Part shown: in pieces, positions 12,601 to 26,460 of the stretch | How positions within the stretch are numbered: the stretch's first letter is position 1 | Layout: every line of letters begins with the position of its first letter | NCBI GenBank assembly: GCA_028583605.1 | Contig: CM053329.1 | Location: 17,999,955-18,063,954, forward strand | Source of the DNA: Dastarcus helophoroides | Lineage: Eukaryota > Arthropoda > Insecta > Coleoptera > Bothrideridae | Direction of reading: 5' to 3' | Length of the DNA stretch: 64,000 nucleotides | Translations under genes and position numbers: made by a program | The notes under the pieces: model-generated | The model's database searches: none | What the model saw: the letters and a program-made list of their open reading frames with translations, nothing else | Told to the model about the DNA's origin: nothing

Positions 12601-15600
12601 GTCCACTTGACCACCATCTGAGATCATCAGATATCGATGGGATTAGAAATCGATGATTTTTTGAGGTTTTCATTATGTGTGATGCCAGGTTCACTTTTGT
12701 ACCAAATTTCAAGATTCCAACTCGACTAGAAGCTTACTATTTTAGATTTTGATGAAAACTGGTCATTATCAAAATATTATTCAAATGACTGTATCTTTTC
12801 ATTGTGTTCATTCAGAAAGCTGATTTTTTTACTGGAGTAAAACATTGTAGGCGTTAGTATTTGATATACATTTTAACGTAATGCCTTTGGTCGTGCCCCC
12901 CAAAAAAATGTAACTACCTTCTCTTTATGAAAATTTATTAGACATTTAGCTAAATTAATTTTTGATATTTAGAGGGACTATAAATTAATGATTTTGTAAT
13001 ATTTTCCATTGTTTGTGATACAAGACTTTTCTTTGTGCCATATTTCGAGTTTCCAAGTTAAATAGAAGTTTATATATTTTAGATTTTGATGACTGCTAGT
13101 CATTATCAAGATATTATATAAATTATTGTAGTTTTTTATTGCGGTGATCCAGAGAGCTGAAATTTTTACCAAAGTAATTGATTGTAGTCTTTAGTATTTG
13201 ACATGAATTTCAACTTAATACCGTTGGCCGTTCACGAGAAAAATGTATTTCTTGTCAATGAAAATTCCCCTTGATATTTAGCTAATTTCATTTATGGTCA
13301 CCAAGAGGTCGATAGGAGTAGAAATTGATGAGATTTTAATATTTTATATTGCTTTTGATACAAGATCTTCTTTCGTGCCAAATTTTAAAATTCCAAGTCA
13401 ACTGGAGGTCCATATATTTTGGTTTTGGTAATCGCTGGTCATTATCAAAATATTATCTAAAAGGCATTATCTTATTATTGTGTTGATCCAGAAAGCTAAA
13501 ATTTTTACCAAAGTAAAAGATTCTGGACGTGAGTATTTAGATGTAAATTTCAACTTAGTGGCTTGGACAGTTTCCAAGAAAAATTGACTTAACTTCTCTC
13601 CCATAAAAGTTCAGTTGACATTAAGCTAACTTCATTTGTGATATCCAGAGGTCAATGGGATTATAAATTGATAAGGTTCTAATATTTTTCATTGCTTGTG
13701 ATACAAAATCTTCCTTCGTGCTAAATTTTGAGTTTCCATGTTAACTAGAAGTTTATATACTTTAGCTTTTGATGATTGCTGGTCATTATCAAAATATTAT
13801 ATAAATGGCCGTAACTTTTTATTGCGTTGATTGAAAAAGCTGAAATTTTTACTGAAGTAATTAACTGTAGTCTTCTGTATTTGAACATGAATTTCAATTT
13901 AATACCTTTGACCGTTCATGAGAAAAATGTATTTCTTGTCAATGAAACTTCCCTTGATATTTAGCTAATTTCATTTATGGTCACGAGAGGTCGATAGGAG
14001 TAGAAATTGATGAGTCTTTAATATTTTATATTGCTTTTGATACAAGATCTTCTTTCGTGCCAAATTTTAAAATTTCAAAGTCAAGCTGGAGGTTCATATA
14101 TTTTACCTTTTGGTAATCGCTGGTCAATATCAAAATATTATCTAAAATGCATTATCTTATTATTGTGTTGATCCAGAAAGCTAAAATTTTTACCAAAGTA
14201 AAAGATTCTGGACGTGAGTATTTAGAGTAAATTTCAACTGAGTGGCTTGGGCAGTTTCCAAGAAAAATTGACTTAACTTCTCTCCCATAAAAGTTCAGTT
14301 GACATTAAGCTAACTTCATTTGTGATATCCAGAGGTCAATGGGATTATAAATTGATAAGGTTCTAATATTTTTCATTGCTTGTGATACAAAATCTTCCTT
14401 CGTGCTAAATTTTGAGTTCCCATGTTAACTAGAAGTTTATATACTTTAGCTTTTGATGATTGCTGGTCATTATCAAAATATTATATAAATGGCCCTAACT
14501 ATTTATTGCGTTGATTAAAAAAGCCGAAATTGTTACTGAAGTAATTGACTGTAGTCTTCTGGATTTGACATGAATTTCAATTTAATACCTTTGACCGTTC
14601 ATGAGAAAAATGTATTTCTTTTCAATGAAACTTCCCTTGACATTTAGCTAATTTCATTTATGGTCATCGGAGGTCGATAGGATTAGAAATTGATGAGTCT
14701 CTATTATTTTATATTGCCTTTGATACAAGATCTTCTTTCGTGCCAAATTTAAAAATTTCAAGTCAACTGGGGGTTCATATATTTTAGCTTTTGGTAATCG
14801 CTGGTCAATATCAAAATATTATCTAAAAGGCATTATCTTATTATTGTGTTGATCCAGAAAACTAAAATTTTTACCAAAGTAAAAGGTTGTGGACGTGAGT
14901 ATTTGGTGTAAATTTCAACTTAGTGGCTTAGGCAGTTTCCAAAAAAAATTGACCTAACATCTCTCCCCTAAAAGTTCAGTTGACATTTAGCCAACTTCAT
15001 TTGTGATATTCAGAGGTCAATGGGATTGTAAATTGATAAGGTTCTAATATATTTTATTGCTTGTGGTACAAAATTTTCCTTCGTGCCAAATTTTGAGTTT
15101 CCACGTTAACTAGAAGTTTATATACTTTAGTTTTTGATGATTGCTGGTCATTATCAAAATATTATATAAATGACCGTAACTTTTTATTGCGTTGGTCGAA
15201 AAAGCTAAAATTTTTACTGAAGTAATTGATTGTAGTTATTGGTGTTTGGGGCGAAATTCAACTTAATACCTTTGTTCGTTCTCGAGAAAAATGCACTTAG
15301 CTTCTTTTCAATGAAATGAGACTTTATATCTAGCTAACTACATTTGTGGTCTCCAGAGGTCGATAAGATTAAGAAGTGATGAGTTTTTGATATTTTTCAT
15401 TGCTTGTGATGCAAATTCTTTCTTCGTGCAAAATTTCGAGATTCCATGTTAACTAGAAGTTTATATACTTTAGTTTTTGATGATTGCCGGTCGTTATCAA
15501 AATATTATATAAATTGTTGTAACTTTTTATTGCGTCCATTGAAAAAGCTGAAATTTTTACTAAAATAGTTGGTAGTAGTCGTTAGTGTTTGGGGAAAATT

Positions 15601-17760
15601 TGAACTTAATATCTTTGCTCGTTCATGAAAAAAATGCATTTAGCTTCTTTCAATGAAATTACACTTGATATCTAGCTAATTGCATTTGTGGTCTCCAAAG
15701 GTCGATGAGATTAAAAAGTGATGAGTTTTTGATATTTTTCATTGCTTGTGATGCAAAATCTTTCTTCGTGTGAAATTTCGAGATTCTATGTTAACTAGAA
15801 GTTTATATACTTTAGCTTTTAATGTTTGCTGGTCGTTATCAAAATATTACATAAATTGTTGTAACTTTTTATTGCGTCGATTGAAAAAGCTGAAATTTTT
15901 ACTAAAGTAATTGATTGTAGTCGTCAGTGTTTGGGGGGAATTTGAACTTAATGCCTTTGTTCGTTCACGAGAAAAATGCTTCTTTTCGATGAAATGAGAC
16001 TTGATATATAGCTAATTACATTTGTGGTCTCCAGTGGTCGATGAGATTAAGAAGTGATGAGTTTTTGATATTTTTCATTGCTTGTGATGCAAAATCTTTC
16101 TTCGGGCGAAATTTCCAAATTCCATGTTAACTAGAAGTTTATATACTTTAGCTTTTGATGATTGGTGGTCGTTATCAAAATATTATATAAATAGCCATAG
16201 CTTTCAATTGCGTTGATTCAGGAAGCTAAAATTTTTACTGAAATAATGAATTGTGGTCATCAGTATTTGGGGGAAATTTGAACTTAATATCTTTGCTCGT
16301 TTATGAAAAAAAAGCTTCTTTCCAATGAAATTACACTTGATGTCTAGCTAATTATATTTGTGGTCTCCAGAGGTCGATGAGATTAAAAAGTGGTGAATTG
16401 CTGGTATTTTTCATTGCTTGTGATACAATCTTCCTTTGTGCGAAATTTCGAGGTCCCATGTTAACTAGAAGTTTTTGTACTTTAGCTTTAGATGATTGGT
16501 GGTCGCTATCAAATTATTATATAAATAGCCACAGTTTTTAATTGCATTAATTTAGGAAGCTAAAATTTTTACTGAAGTAATGGATTGTAGTCATCAGTGT
16601 TTGAGGGAAATTTGAAATTAATATCTTTGCTCGTTCATGAAAAAAATGCACTTAGCTTTTTTCAATGAAATTACACTTGATAGCTAGGTAATTGCATTTG
16701 TGGTCTTCAGAGGTCGATGAGATTAAAAACTGATGAGTTTTTGATATTTTTCATTGCTTGCGATACAACATCTTCCTTCGTGCGAAATTTCGAGATTCAA
16801 TGTTGACTAGAAGTTTATGTACTTTAGCTTTTGATGATTGGTGGTCGTTATCAAAATATTATATAAATTGCCATAGTTTTTAATTGTGTTGATTCAAGAA
16901 GCTAAAATTTTTACTGAAGTAATGGATTGTAGTCATCAGTATTTGGGGGAAATTTGAACTTAATATCTTTGCTCGTTCATGAAAAAAATGCACTTAGCTT
17001 CTTTCAATGAAATTGCACTTGATATCTAGCTAATTCCATTTGTGGTCTTCAGGGGTCGATGAGATTAAAAACTGATGAGTTTTTGATATTTTTCATTGCT
17101 TACGATACAAAATCTTCCTTCGTGCGAAATTTCGAGATTCCATGTTAACTAGAAGTTTATATACTTTAGCTTTTGATGATTGGTGGTCGTTATCAAAATA
17201 TTATATAAATAGCCATAACTTTTAATTGCGTTGATTCAAAAAGCTGAAATTTTTACTGTAGTAATGGATTGTAGTCGTCAGTGTTTGGGGGAAATTTAAA
17301 CTTAATATCTTTGCTCGTTCATGAAAAAAAATGCACTTAGCTTCTTTAAATGGAATTACACTTGATATCTAGCTAATTGCATTTGTCGCTCCAGAGGTCG
17401 ATAGGATTAACAATTTTATGATTTTTTGATATTTTCCATTGCTTCTGATAAAATATCTTCTTTCGTGCCCAATTTCAAATTTCTAAGCCAATTGAAAATT
17501 TGTATATTTCAAATTTTGATGATCACTGGTCATTATCAAAATATTATATAAAAGGCCGTATGTTTTTACTGCGTTGATTCAGAAAGCTGAAATTTTTACC
17601 AAAGTAAAAGATTGTAGACTGTAGTATTCGGTATAAATTTCAACTTAATACGTTTAGCTGATCCTAAGGAAAATGTCCTTGATTTCACTTCTATGAAATT
17701 TCACTTGAAATCTAATTGATGAGATCAAATATTAATAATTTTCGATATATTTTATTGCTT
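6650..17760. repeat. ~340-360-bp satellite array (about 32 monomers)
   Basis: A continuous head-to-tail array. The marker GGTCACTATCAAAATA, later GGTCATTATCAAAATATTAT, recurs about every 320-430 bp from ~6897 to ~17530. Each monomer also carries a GCCAAGTTTCAA...CAACTGGAAGT block and a TTGAGTTATAAACTCAATTTTTAC block in the left half of the array. Left (to ~12 kb) and right halves are two diverged subfamilies. Around 9.18-10.25 kb three neighbouring monomers are almost identical (period ~361 bp). Around 13.2-15.0 kb monomers alternate as dimers. Short frames with a repeated DLHDEQVSEHWSLSKY-like string are by-products of the repeat. Confidence 0.92.
11749..11862. mobile_element. Foldback MITE copy 4, inside the satellite
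   Basis: GTTGGAACGGTCTGGTCCTT...ATACAAATCTTGTCCCCTGA on the left is matched by an inverted right arm ending ATAAGATTTGTATTTCAA. The centre is almost deleted, with the arms meeting at CAAAGATCTTTCTTGG. It interrupts one satellite monomer. The left arm is long and the right arm short. Confidence 0.85.
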
Positions 17761-19795
17761 CTTATCTAAGACAAACCAATGCGTTTCAAAAAAAGTATCG
17801 AGTCAGCGAAACTTCACGATAACATAAGGGTAAGCGAACAAAATTTTTTCTTATGTTTTCATTGATTCATTTTCCTTTACTCAATAGAAACCTGAATTAT
17901 CAAAGCGTTAATGCCTACTTAAGCGAATTAAAATTCTAAATATCAATTAGGAATTTTAATAGACTTGATCATTCCTCTTAATTGTACTTATTAAATAATT
18001 TATTTCATCCTCAATACGCAGCTCCAAATTAACACCAACTAATGACAAAAATCATTTAAACGTAACTGCTTTATATTTTTTAACGTCATTCTTTAATTAG
18101 CCCGAATTTAGTAGAAATAAATTCATCTGTGGGTGTGCTTTCAAATCCCCATTGCCCCATTCTACCCAACTAAATTCCACATTACCCTCAATTGAACCCA
18201 AAAATACCGAAGGCAATCCTTCATGTTTCTTGCTTTGCCTCTTTATGACATCGCATTATCATCTCAAAGGCGTCGTTGTCTGGTTGGGGAGAAGAATCGA
18301 ACCAGCCAAAGTGGGAAGGGACGGACCAACGGTAAATTTGTGACCTCGAAATGTTTTCTCGCAGGATAGTACGTATATACAATAAAAGCAACAGGTAAGA
18401 AGTGGAATCGAACGCCATAGTTCGAGGTTTTGCCCACTGCTGGCGCTAATGTCGAGAAATTCGGCAATTTCTTTCTACATGTTTCATAACTGAAATTAAA
18501 TCAGAGGAAACACCAATTAAACATGAGACACTTTGAGATCTTGATTGAGCCGTCTGCTTTGATTTTTTGGTTCATGCACCTTCAACTGCTTCTCATATCT
18601 CCTAAACGAATTTAGAAGAAATTATAATTGGTCAAATCGGTTCCAGTTCGAAATTTAAGAGTTGTTTGGATTCGAATGAAATTTCCACATTCGATTTCTT
18701 GGATCAAGGAAGAAGACACCAGACAGCATAGATTGTGTTAGGTTTGGAACTTGGCCAAATTTCATCTCAAAGAAAATTAGCATCCGAATTTAATCAACTT
18801 TCTTGACTCAAAAAATATGAACTGAAATTTTGACTGTTCAGTTTTCGATCTTACAGTTTAGGAATAAAGTAAAAACACATCAGGTTTTAAAGTGAAATTG
18901 TTGGCATATACAGAATATTAATGAAGTACTTGGGGTTATTTTATTTACTGCATAAGTGGCAGTTATCTAAGCTCTCAGAATTACTTCAAGCTACTTGAGT
19001 TGAATAAATGACAAAATGGAATTAAATAAACACGTTTTCTTAGATAGTTCTTGTCCCATAAAATTATTGGTTTATTATCACTAGATCTTATTAACGTTTA
19101 TAATTACATTGAAATTGCTTACTTTGGTGTAATTCAGGCTTTTTTCGAACGTTTACCACCACAATATAAAGTTTTTACGGTCTAATAACTTCCGAAGAGT
19201 TAGGAGATTGCGACCTTCATTATTTCATTCGAGTTGACGAATTCAATTAAATTTCTTTCACTAAGATCACAAGATTAGCTAATCTTAAATATGCGACCAG
19301 GGGGAAAGATAAAGAATTTGTTTCTGTTTTGTTATCAACGTTTAATATTATCAAGAGATAATTTTTCGTTTTGTAACCTATGATAGCCGAAAGCTTCTAG
19401 AGTTTTGCAATTTGCTCAGATTATATCTCGTTCGTATTGAATTGAGTGTGCATTTCAAACATACCACCAGCAGATAATCAGGTATAAAACCAGCTGGAAC
19501 GATTTCTGTCTTCAGATTAATGCCAATGAATGCCATCAATCTAATTCTGAAAAAATGTTCCATTAATTCAACTACATACTGTAAGTTTTATCGAGTTGTA
19601 ACTACTGATTTCCTTTCAGTAAACCAACAAATAGTGATCTTGTACGAATAACAATTTTTAATTTTTTAAGAGAAAATTGAAATGGAGTTGGATTGGATCT
19701 TTAACAATTATTCTTCAAAAATTCAAATGTAGTTTAAATCTTCTCTTGAAATCCTAATCTGCTTCAGAAAAAAACGATGACTTAATAGATCTGCC
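17761..19795. other. Unique non-coding DNA
   Basis: The satellite ends near 17760 and the next minisatellite starts near 19800. Between them is unique sequence, GC-richer at 18130-18480. No protein-coding gene is recognised. A 6-bp inverted repeat (TCGAAC/GTTCGA) lies near 18407-18424. A possible acceptor/donor pair 30 bp apart (18364/18395) is weak. Confidence 0.45.
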
Positions 19796-22700
19796 AGAAG
19801 CTGCTACCAGAAAGTTTGCAAATCCTTCCAACGATCGCTCCAATAGATGATCCAAAGGATCATTTATTTGTACCAATCATTCTGGATTAACATTTATAAA
19901 CCTAAAAGAAGATATTTCATAGGGATCTTTCCTAGACATCTTTTTCCTTTGAGAGAATCCCTTGAGTCAGGTTATTTGGAATTCCAAAGAATCATTTGCA
20001 CCATTTATCTGGAATATTTATAAACTTAGAAGTTGTTTCTTGGGGATCTTGCAAGTTTATTTTCTCTTTAGAAGGTCCCTTGGATCATTTATTTGGAATT
20101 TCCAATGAATCATTGGAACCAATCATTTGGAAGGTCTACACTCAGAAGAAGCTGTTTCTTGTGGATCTTGCAGGACATTATTTTCTCTTCAGAAGATACT
20201 TTAGATCACTTAATTGAAACTTCCAACGAATTATTGCAACCAAGCATTCAGAAGGTTTATAAAATCAGCAGAAACTTTCCTGGGAACCTTAAAAGACTTC
20301 TTTTCTTTTAGAAATTCTTTTGAATCGATTATTTGGACTTTCCAAATACCAAAGAACTAAGGTTCATAAACTTAGAAGAAGCTGGTTTTTCAAGGATCTT
20401 CCACGACACCATTTTATCTTTAGAAGATCTTTTGGTTGATTTACTTTGACTTCCCAAGACTCATTTGGATTAATCGTTTGAAAAGTTTAGACGAAGTTGC
20501 TTCTTAGGGGCATCCTTGAAGTCATCTTTTTCCCCTTAGAAGATCCTTTGGATCAGTTATTCTGATTTCCAAAGAATCATTTGGACCAACTTTAAAAAAA
20601 GAAGCTGTTTCTTGGGGGAATCTTTCAATCCATCTTACTCTCTTTAGAAGACCCAAGAAGCATTTGGAAGGTTTGAAACTTGCAAGAAGTTGTTTATTGG
20701 GGATCTTCCTTTACTTTTCTGGTTAGAAAATCCCTTAGACTTCCAAAGAAAGAGTAGTACTAATCACTGGAAGCTTCTTAACTTAAAAAAAGCTGTTTCT
20801 TGGGGGATCTTCGAGAACAACTTGTTTCCTTTGGAAAACTTTCAAAGAATCATTTGGACCAATTATCTGAAATAATAAATTTAGAAGAAGTTGTTTCTTG
20901 GGGATCTTCAAAGACTTCATATTCTCTTTAGAAGATCCCTTGGATCATTCATTTTAACTTCCACTGAGTCATTGGGAGCACTTGGAAGGTGTATACTCAG
21001 AAAAAGCTGTTTCTTCCTGACATTCTTTTCTTTTCAGAAGATAATTTAAATCATTTGTTTGAAACTTCCAACGAATCATTGGGACCAATCATTTAGAGGG
21101 ATTTAAAACTCAGCAGAAACTTCCTTGAGAACCTTTCTTTTTAGACGTTCTTCTGAATTAATAATTTGGACTTTCAAAGAACCAAAGAACCAAGGTTCAT
21201 AAACTTAAAAGTTGTTTTTTCAGGATCTTCCAAGACGCCATTTTATCTTTAGAAGATCTTTTGGCTGATTTACTTTGACTTCCCAAGACTCAATTGGATT
21301 AATCGTTTGAAAAGTTTAGACGAAGTTGCTTCTTAGGGGCATCCTTGAAGTCATCTTTTTCCCCTTAGAAGATCCTTTGGATCAGTTATTCTGATTTCCA
21401 AAGAATCATTTGGACCAACTTTGAAAAATTTAGAAGAAGCTGTTTCTTGGGGGAATTATTCAATCCATCTTACTCTCTTTAGAAGACCCAAGAAGCATTT
21501 GGAAGGTTTGAAACTTGCAATAAGTTGTTTATTGGGGATCTTGCTTTACTTTTCTGGTTAGAAAATCCCTTAGACTTCCAAAGAAAGAGTAGTACATTGG
21601 AAGCTTCTTAACTTAAAAAAAGTTGTTTCTTGGGGGATCTTCGAGAACAACTTGTTTCCTTTGGAAAACTTTCAAAGAATCATTTGGACCAATTATCTGA
21701 AATAATAAATTTAGAAGAAGTTGTTTCTTGGGGATCTTCAACGACTTCATATTCTCTTTAGAAGATCCCTTGGATCATTCATTTTAACTTCCACCGAGTC
21801 ATTGGGAGCAATCATTTGGAAGGTGTATACTCAGAAAAAGCCGTTTCTTCATCACATTCTTTTCTTTTCAGAAGATAATTTAAATCATTTGTTTGAAACT
21901 TCCAACGAATCATTGGGACCAATCATTTAGAGGGATTTAAAACTCAGCAGAAACTTTCTTGAGAACCTTTCTTTTTAGACGTTCTTCTGAATTAATAATT
22001 TGTACTTTCAAAGAACCAAAGAACTAAGGTTCATAAACTTAGAAGTTGTTTTTTCAGGATCTTCCAAGACACCATTTTATCTTTAGAAGATCCTTTCGAT
22101 TATTTATTTGAATTTCCCAGACTCATTTGGATTAATCGTTTGTAAGGTTTAGAAGAAGTTGTTTCTTAGGGGGATTCATCGAAAATATCTTATTCTCTTT
22201 AGAAGATCCTTTGGAAACAGTTATTCAGATTTCCAAAAAATCATTTATACCAATCATTGGGAATGTTTAGAAGAAGTTGTTTCTTGGGATAATCTTTCAA
22301 GACACCTTATTCTCTTTAGAAGACTAAATAATTTGGATGGTTTTGAAACATAAAAGAAGTTATTTGAATTTCCCAGACTCATTTCGATCAATCGTTTGTA
22401 AGGTTTAGACGAAGTTGTTTCTTAGGGGGATTCATCGAAAATATCTTATTCTCTTTAGAAGATCCTTTGGAAACAGTTATTCAGATTTCCAAAAAATTCA
22501 TTTGTACCAATCATTGGGAATGTTTAGAAGAAGTTATTTCTTGGGATAATCTTTCAAAACACCTTATTCTCTTTAGAAGACTAAATAATTTGGATGGTTT
22601 TGAAACATAGAAGAAGTTGTTTCTCGCGGATCTTCAAAAACGCCCTTTTTCCTTAGAAGATCCCTTGGATCTGTATTTGGACTTCCAAAGAATCTTTTGT

Positions 22701-25700
22701 AATATTCACTGAAAGCTTTTGAACTTAAAAGAAGCTCTTCATTGAGAGGATCTTAGACGACATCTTACTCTTACAGAGAATCATTTGGACCTATCATTTG
22801 GAAGTTTTCAAACATAGAAGAAGTTGTTTCTGGGGGATCTCCCAAAACTTCATGTTCAATAATTTGGAAGAAGCTTTTTCTTGTGTGTCTTTCATGACAT
22901 CCTTTTCTCTTCAAAAAATTATTTATTTAAAACTTCCAACGAATCATTGCAACCAATCATTTGGAAGGTTTATAAACTCAACAGAAACTTCCTTGGGCAA
23001 CTTAAAAGGCTTAATTCTCTTTTCAGAAATTCTTTTAAATCAGTTATTTGGACTTTCCAAGAACCAAAGAACTAAGGTTCATAAACTAAAAAAAGCTGTT
23101 ATTTTCAGGATCTTCCAGGACACCCTTTTATCTTTAGAAGATCCTTTGGATCATTTATTTGGATTTCCCAAGACTCATATGGATTAATCGTTTGAAAAGT
23201 TTAGACGAAGTTGTTTCTTAGGGAATCCTCGAAGTCATATTTTCCTTCTTAGAAGATCCTTTGGATCAGTTATTCAGATTTCCAAAGAATTATTTGGACC
23301 AATGATTTGAAAGGTTTAGCAGAAGCTGTTTCTTGGGGAAATCTTTCAAGAAGTTTTATTCTTTTTAGAATACTAAAGAAGCATTTCAAAGGTTTTGAAA
23401 CATAGGAAAGGAGTATTTTGGGGTTCTTTCAAAAAGTCCTTATCTCCTTAGAAGATCCTCTGGATCAGTATTTGGACTTCCAAAAAATCATTTGTATTAC
23501 TCACTGGAAACTTAATAACTTAAAAGTAGCTGTTTTTGAGGGGATCTTAGAGGACATCTTACTCTCTTTGAAAAACTTCTAAAGAATCATTTGGATCAAT
23601 CATTTGGGGTTCTTTCAAAAAGTCCTCTTCTCCTTAGAAGATCCTCTGGATCAGTATTTGGACCTCCAAAAAATCATTTGTATTACTCACTGGAAACTTC
23701 TTAACTTAGAAGTAGCTGTTTTTGAAGGGATCTTAGGGGACATCTTACTCTCTTTGAAAAACTTCTAAAGAATCATTTGGACCAATCATTTGGAAGGTTT
23801 CAAACATAAAAGAAGTTGTTTCTTGAGCATCTTCCAAGACTTCATGTTCTTTCCAGAGTGTCCCTTTGAATTTCCAATGAATTATTGGGATCAATAATTT
23901 GGAAGGCTTACACTCAGAAGAAGCTTTTTCTTGTGGATCTTCTATAACATCCTTTTCTCTTCAGAAGATCATTAGTTTGAAAATTCCAACAAATTATTGC
24001 AACCAATCATTTAGAAGGTTTATAACTCCAGCAGAAACTTCCTTGGGAACCTTTAAAAACTTTATCTATCTTTTATAAGTTCTTTTGAATCAGTTATTCG
24101 GACTTTCAAAGAACCAAAGAAATAAGGTTCATAAACTTAGAAGAAGCTGTTTTTTCAGGATTTTCCACGATACCCTTTTATCTTTAGAATATCTTTGTAT
24201 CATTTATTTGGATTTCCCAAGACTCATACGGATTAATCATTTGAAAAGTTTAGACGAAGTTGTTTCTTAGGGAATCCTCAAAGTCATATTTTCCTTCTTA
24301 GAAGATCCTTTGGATCAGTTATTCAGATTTCCAAAGAATCATTTGGACCAATGATTTGAAAGGTTTAGCAGAAGATGTTTCTTGGGGAAATCTTGTAAGA
24401 AGTTTTATTCTTTTTAGAATACTAAAGAAGCATTTGAAAGGTTTCGAAACATAGGAAAGGAACATAGGAAAGGAGTATTTTGGGGTTCTTTCAAAAAGTC
24501 CTTATCTCCTTAGAAGATCCCCTGGATCAGTATTTGGACTCTCCAAGAATCATTTTTATTAATCACTGGAAGCTTCTTATCTTAGAAGCTGTTTCTTAAG
24601 GAGATCTTAGATGACATCTTCCTCTCTTTGGAAAACTTCTAAAGAATCATTTGGACCAATTATTTGGAAGGCTTCAAAGAAGTTGTTTCTTAAACATCTT
24701 CCAAAACTTCATGTTCTCTCCAGTAGGTCCCTTTGAATTTCCAATGAATCATTGGGATCAATAATTTGGAAGGTTTATACTCAGAAGAAGCTGTTTCTTG
24801 TGGATCTTCCATGACATCCTTTTCTCTTCAGAAGATCATTTATTTAAAATTTCTAACGAATCATTGCAACCAATCATTTAGAAGATTCATAATCCCAGCA
24901 GAAACTTCCTTGGGAACCTTAAAAAAACTTTATCTTTCTTTTAGAAGTTCTTTTGAATCAGTTATTTAGAGTGTCAAAGAAGCAAAGGACTAATCTTTAT
25001 AAACTTAACATGAAGCTGTTTTTTCAGGATTTTCCACGACACCCTTTTACCTTTAGAAAATCTTTTGGATCATTTAGTTGGATTTTCCAAGCATCAATTG
25101 TATCGATCGCTTGAAAGCTTTGGACGAAATTCTTTCTTACGTTAGGTTAGGTTATGTTAGGTTAGGTTATGTTAGGTTAGGTTAGGTTAGGTTAGGTTAG
25201 GTTAGGTTAGGTTAGGTTAGGTTAGGTTAGGTTAGGTTAGGTTAGGTTAGGTTAGGTTAGGTTAGGTTAGGTTAGGTTAGGTTAGGTTAGGTTAGGTTAG
25301 GTTAGGTTAGGTTAGGTTAGGTTAGAAAGACATCTTATTCTCTTTAGAAGATTCTTTGGATTGGTTTTTCATATTTCCAAAGAATCATTTGGACCAATCA
25401 TTTAAAAGGTTAAGCAGAAGCTGTTTCTTGAGGGAATCTTTCAAGACGTCTTATTCTCTTTAGAAGTTCTAAGAGGCATTTGAAAGGTTTTGAAACACAG
25501 AAAAGGATGTTTCTTGGGGTTCTCTCAAAAAGTCCTTTTCTCCTTAGAAGATTCCTTGGCTCAATTATATTGGACTCCCAAAGAATCATTTGTTACTAAT
25601 CATTGGAGGCTTCTGAACTTAAAAGACGCTGTTTCTTAGGAGGATCTTCGAGAACAGCTTATGCTCTTTGGAAAACTTGCAAAGAATCATTTGAACAAAT

Positions 25701-26460
25701 CATTTGGAAGGTTTTAAATACAGAAGAAATTGTTTCTTTGAGATCTTCCAAAACGTTATTTTCTCCTTACAAAATACTTTGGTTGGATTAGTTATGTGGA
25801 CTTCCAAAGAATCTTTTGTACTACTCATTAGAAGCTTCTTAACTTAGAAGACACTGTTTCTTGGGGAGATCTTCGAAGACATCTTACTCCCTTTAAAAAA
25901 TGTGCAAAGAATCATTTGGATCAGTCATTTTTAAGGTTTTGAAGATAGAAGAACTTATTTCTTGGAGAATTTCTACAGCGGCTTTTCTCTTCAGAAGATC
26001 CTTTGGATGAGTTATTTGGCCTTCCAAAGAATAATTTTTACTAATCATTTGGAAAGTTCTTAATTTAGTGGAAACCATTTCTTGGGGAGATCTTCCAAGT
26101 CATCTTATTCTCTTTAGAAAACTTCGAAAGAATCATTTGGGCCAGTTACTTGGAAGGTCTTAAACATAGCAGAAGTTGTTTCTTGGGGATCTTCCAATAC
26201 GTTCTTTTTTCTGTAGAAGATCCTTTGTAACAGTTATTTGGACTTCCAAAGAATCATTTATATTAATCATTTAAAAGGTTCTTAACTTAGAAGAAGTTGT
26301 TTTTTGGATATATTTCAAAACATCCTTTTATCTTTAGAACATCCTCTAGAACAGTTAATTGGTCTTCCAAAGAATCATTTTGATCAATCATGCTGAAAGG
26401 TACTCAGCTTAGAAGAAGCTAGTTTCTTAGGGGTCGTCTTCTAAAAGAGTCCATTTTTCT
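19796..26460. repeat. ~117-130-bp minisatellite array I
   Basis: Tandem units built on CTTAGAAGAAGCTGTTTCTT, CTCTTTAGAAGATCCTTTGG and CCAAAGAATCATTTGGACCA, ~50 diverged copies. Higher-order repeats are visible. An ~831-bp block at about 20350-21180 recurs at 21180-22010, and a ~1050-bp block recurs around 23.2 and 24.25 kb. Short frames inside are by-products. TTAGG repeats interrupt the array at 25141-25325. Confidence 0.9.
25141..25325. repeat. Interstitial telomeric repeat (TTAGG)n
   Basis: About 37 units of GTTAG (TTAGG read in phase), pure except for two TTATG variants near the left end. TTAGG is the canonical insect telomere repeat. It lies inside minisatellite array I, which resumes immediately on the right with AAAGACATCTTATTCTCTTT. 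Confidence 0.95.

Noticed and set aside
18365..18394. Possible 30-nt microexon between TTTTCTCGCAG and GTAAGA.
   Set aside because: Such pairs arise often by chance, and there is no neighbouring exon or protein similarity to support it.
18400..18460. Minus-strand B-box-like GTTCGATTCC with a TAGCGCCAGC upstream, suggesting a tRNA.
   Set aside because: The A box is poor, stems do not pair, and no T-run terminator follows at the right distance.
22798..23187. 129-residue frame in the minisatellite.
   Set aside because: The frame follows the minisatellite units, and similar peptide strings recur in other frames of the same array.
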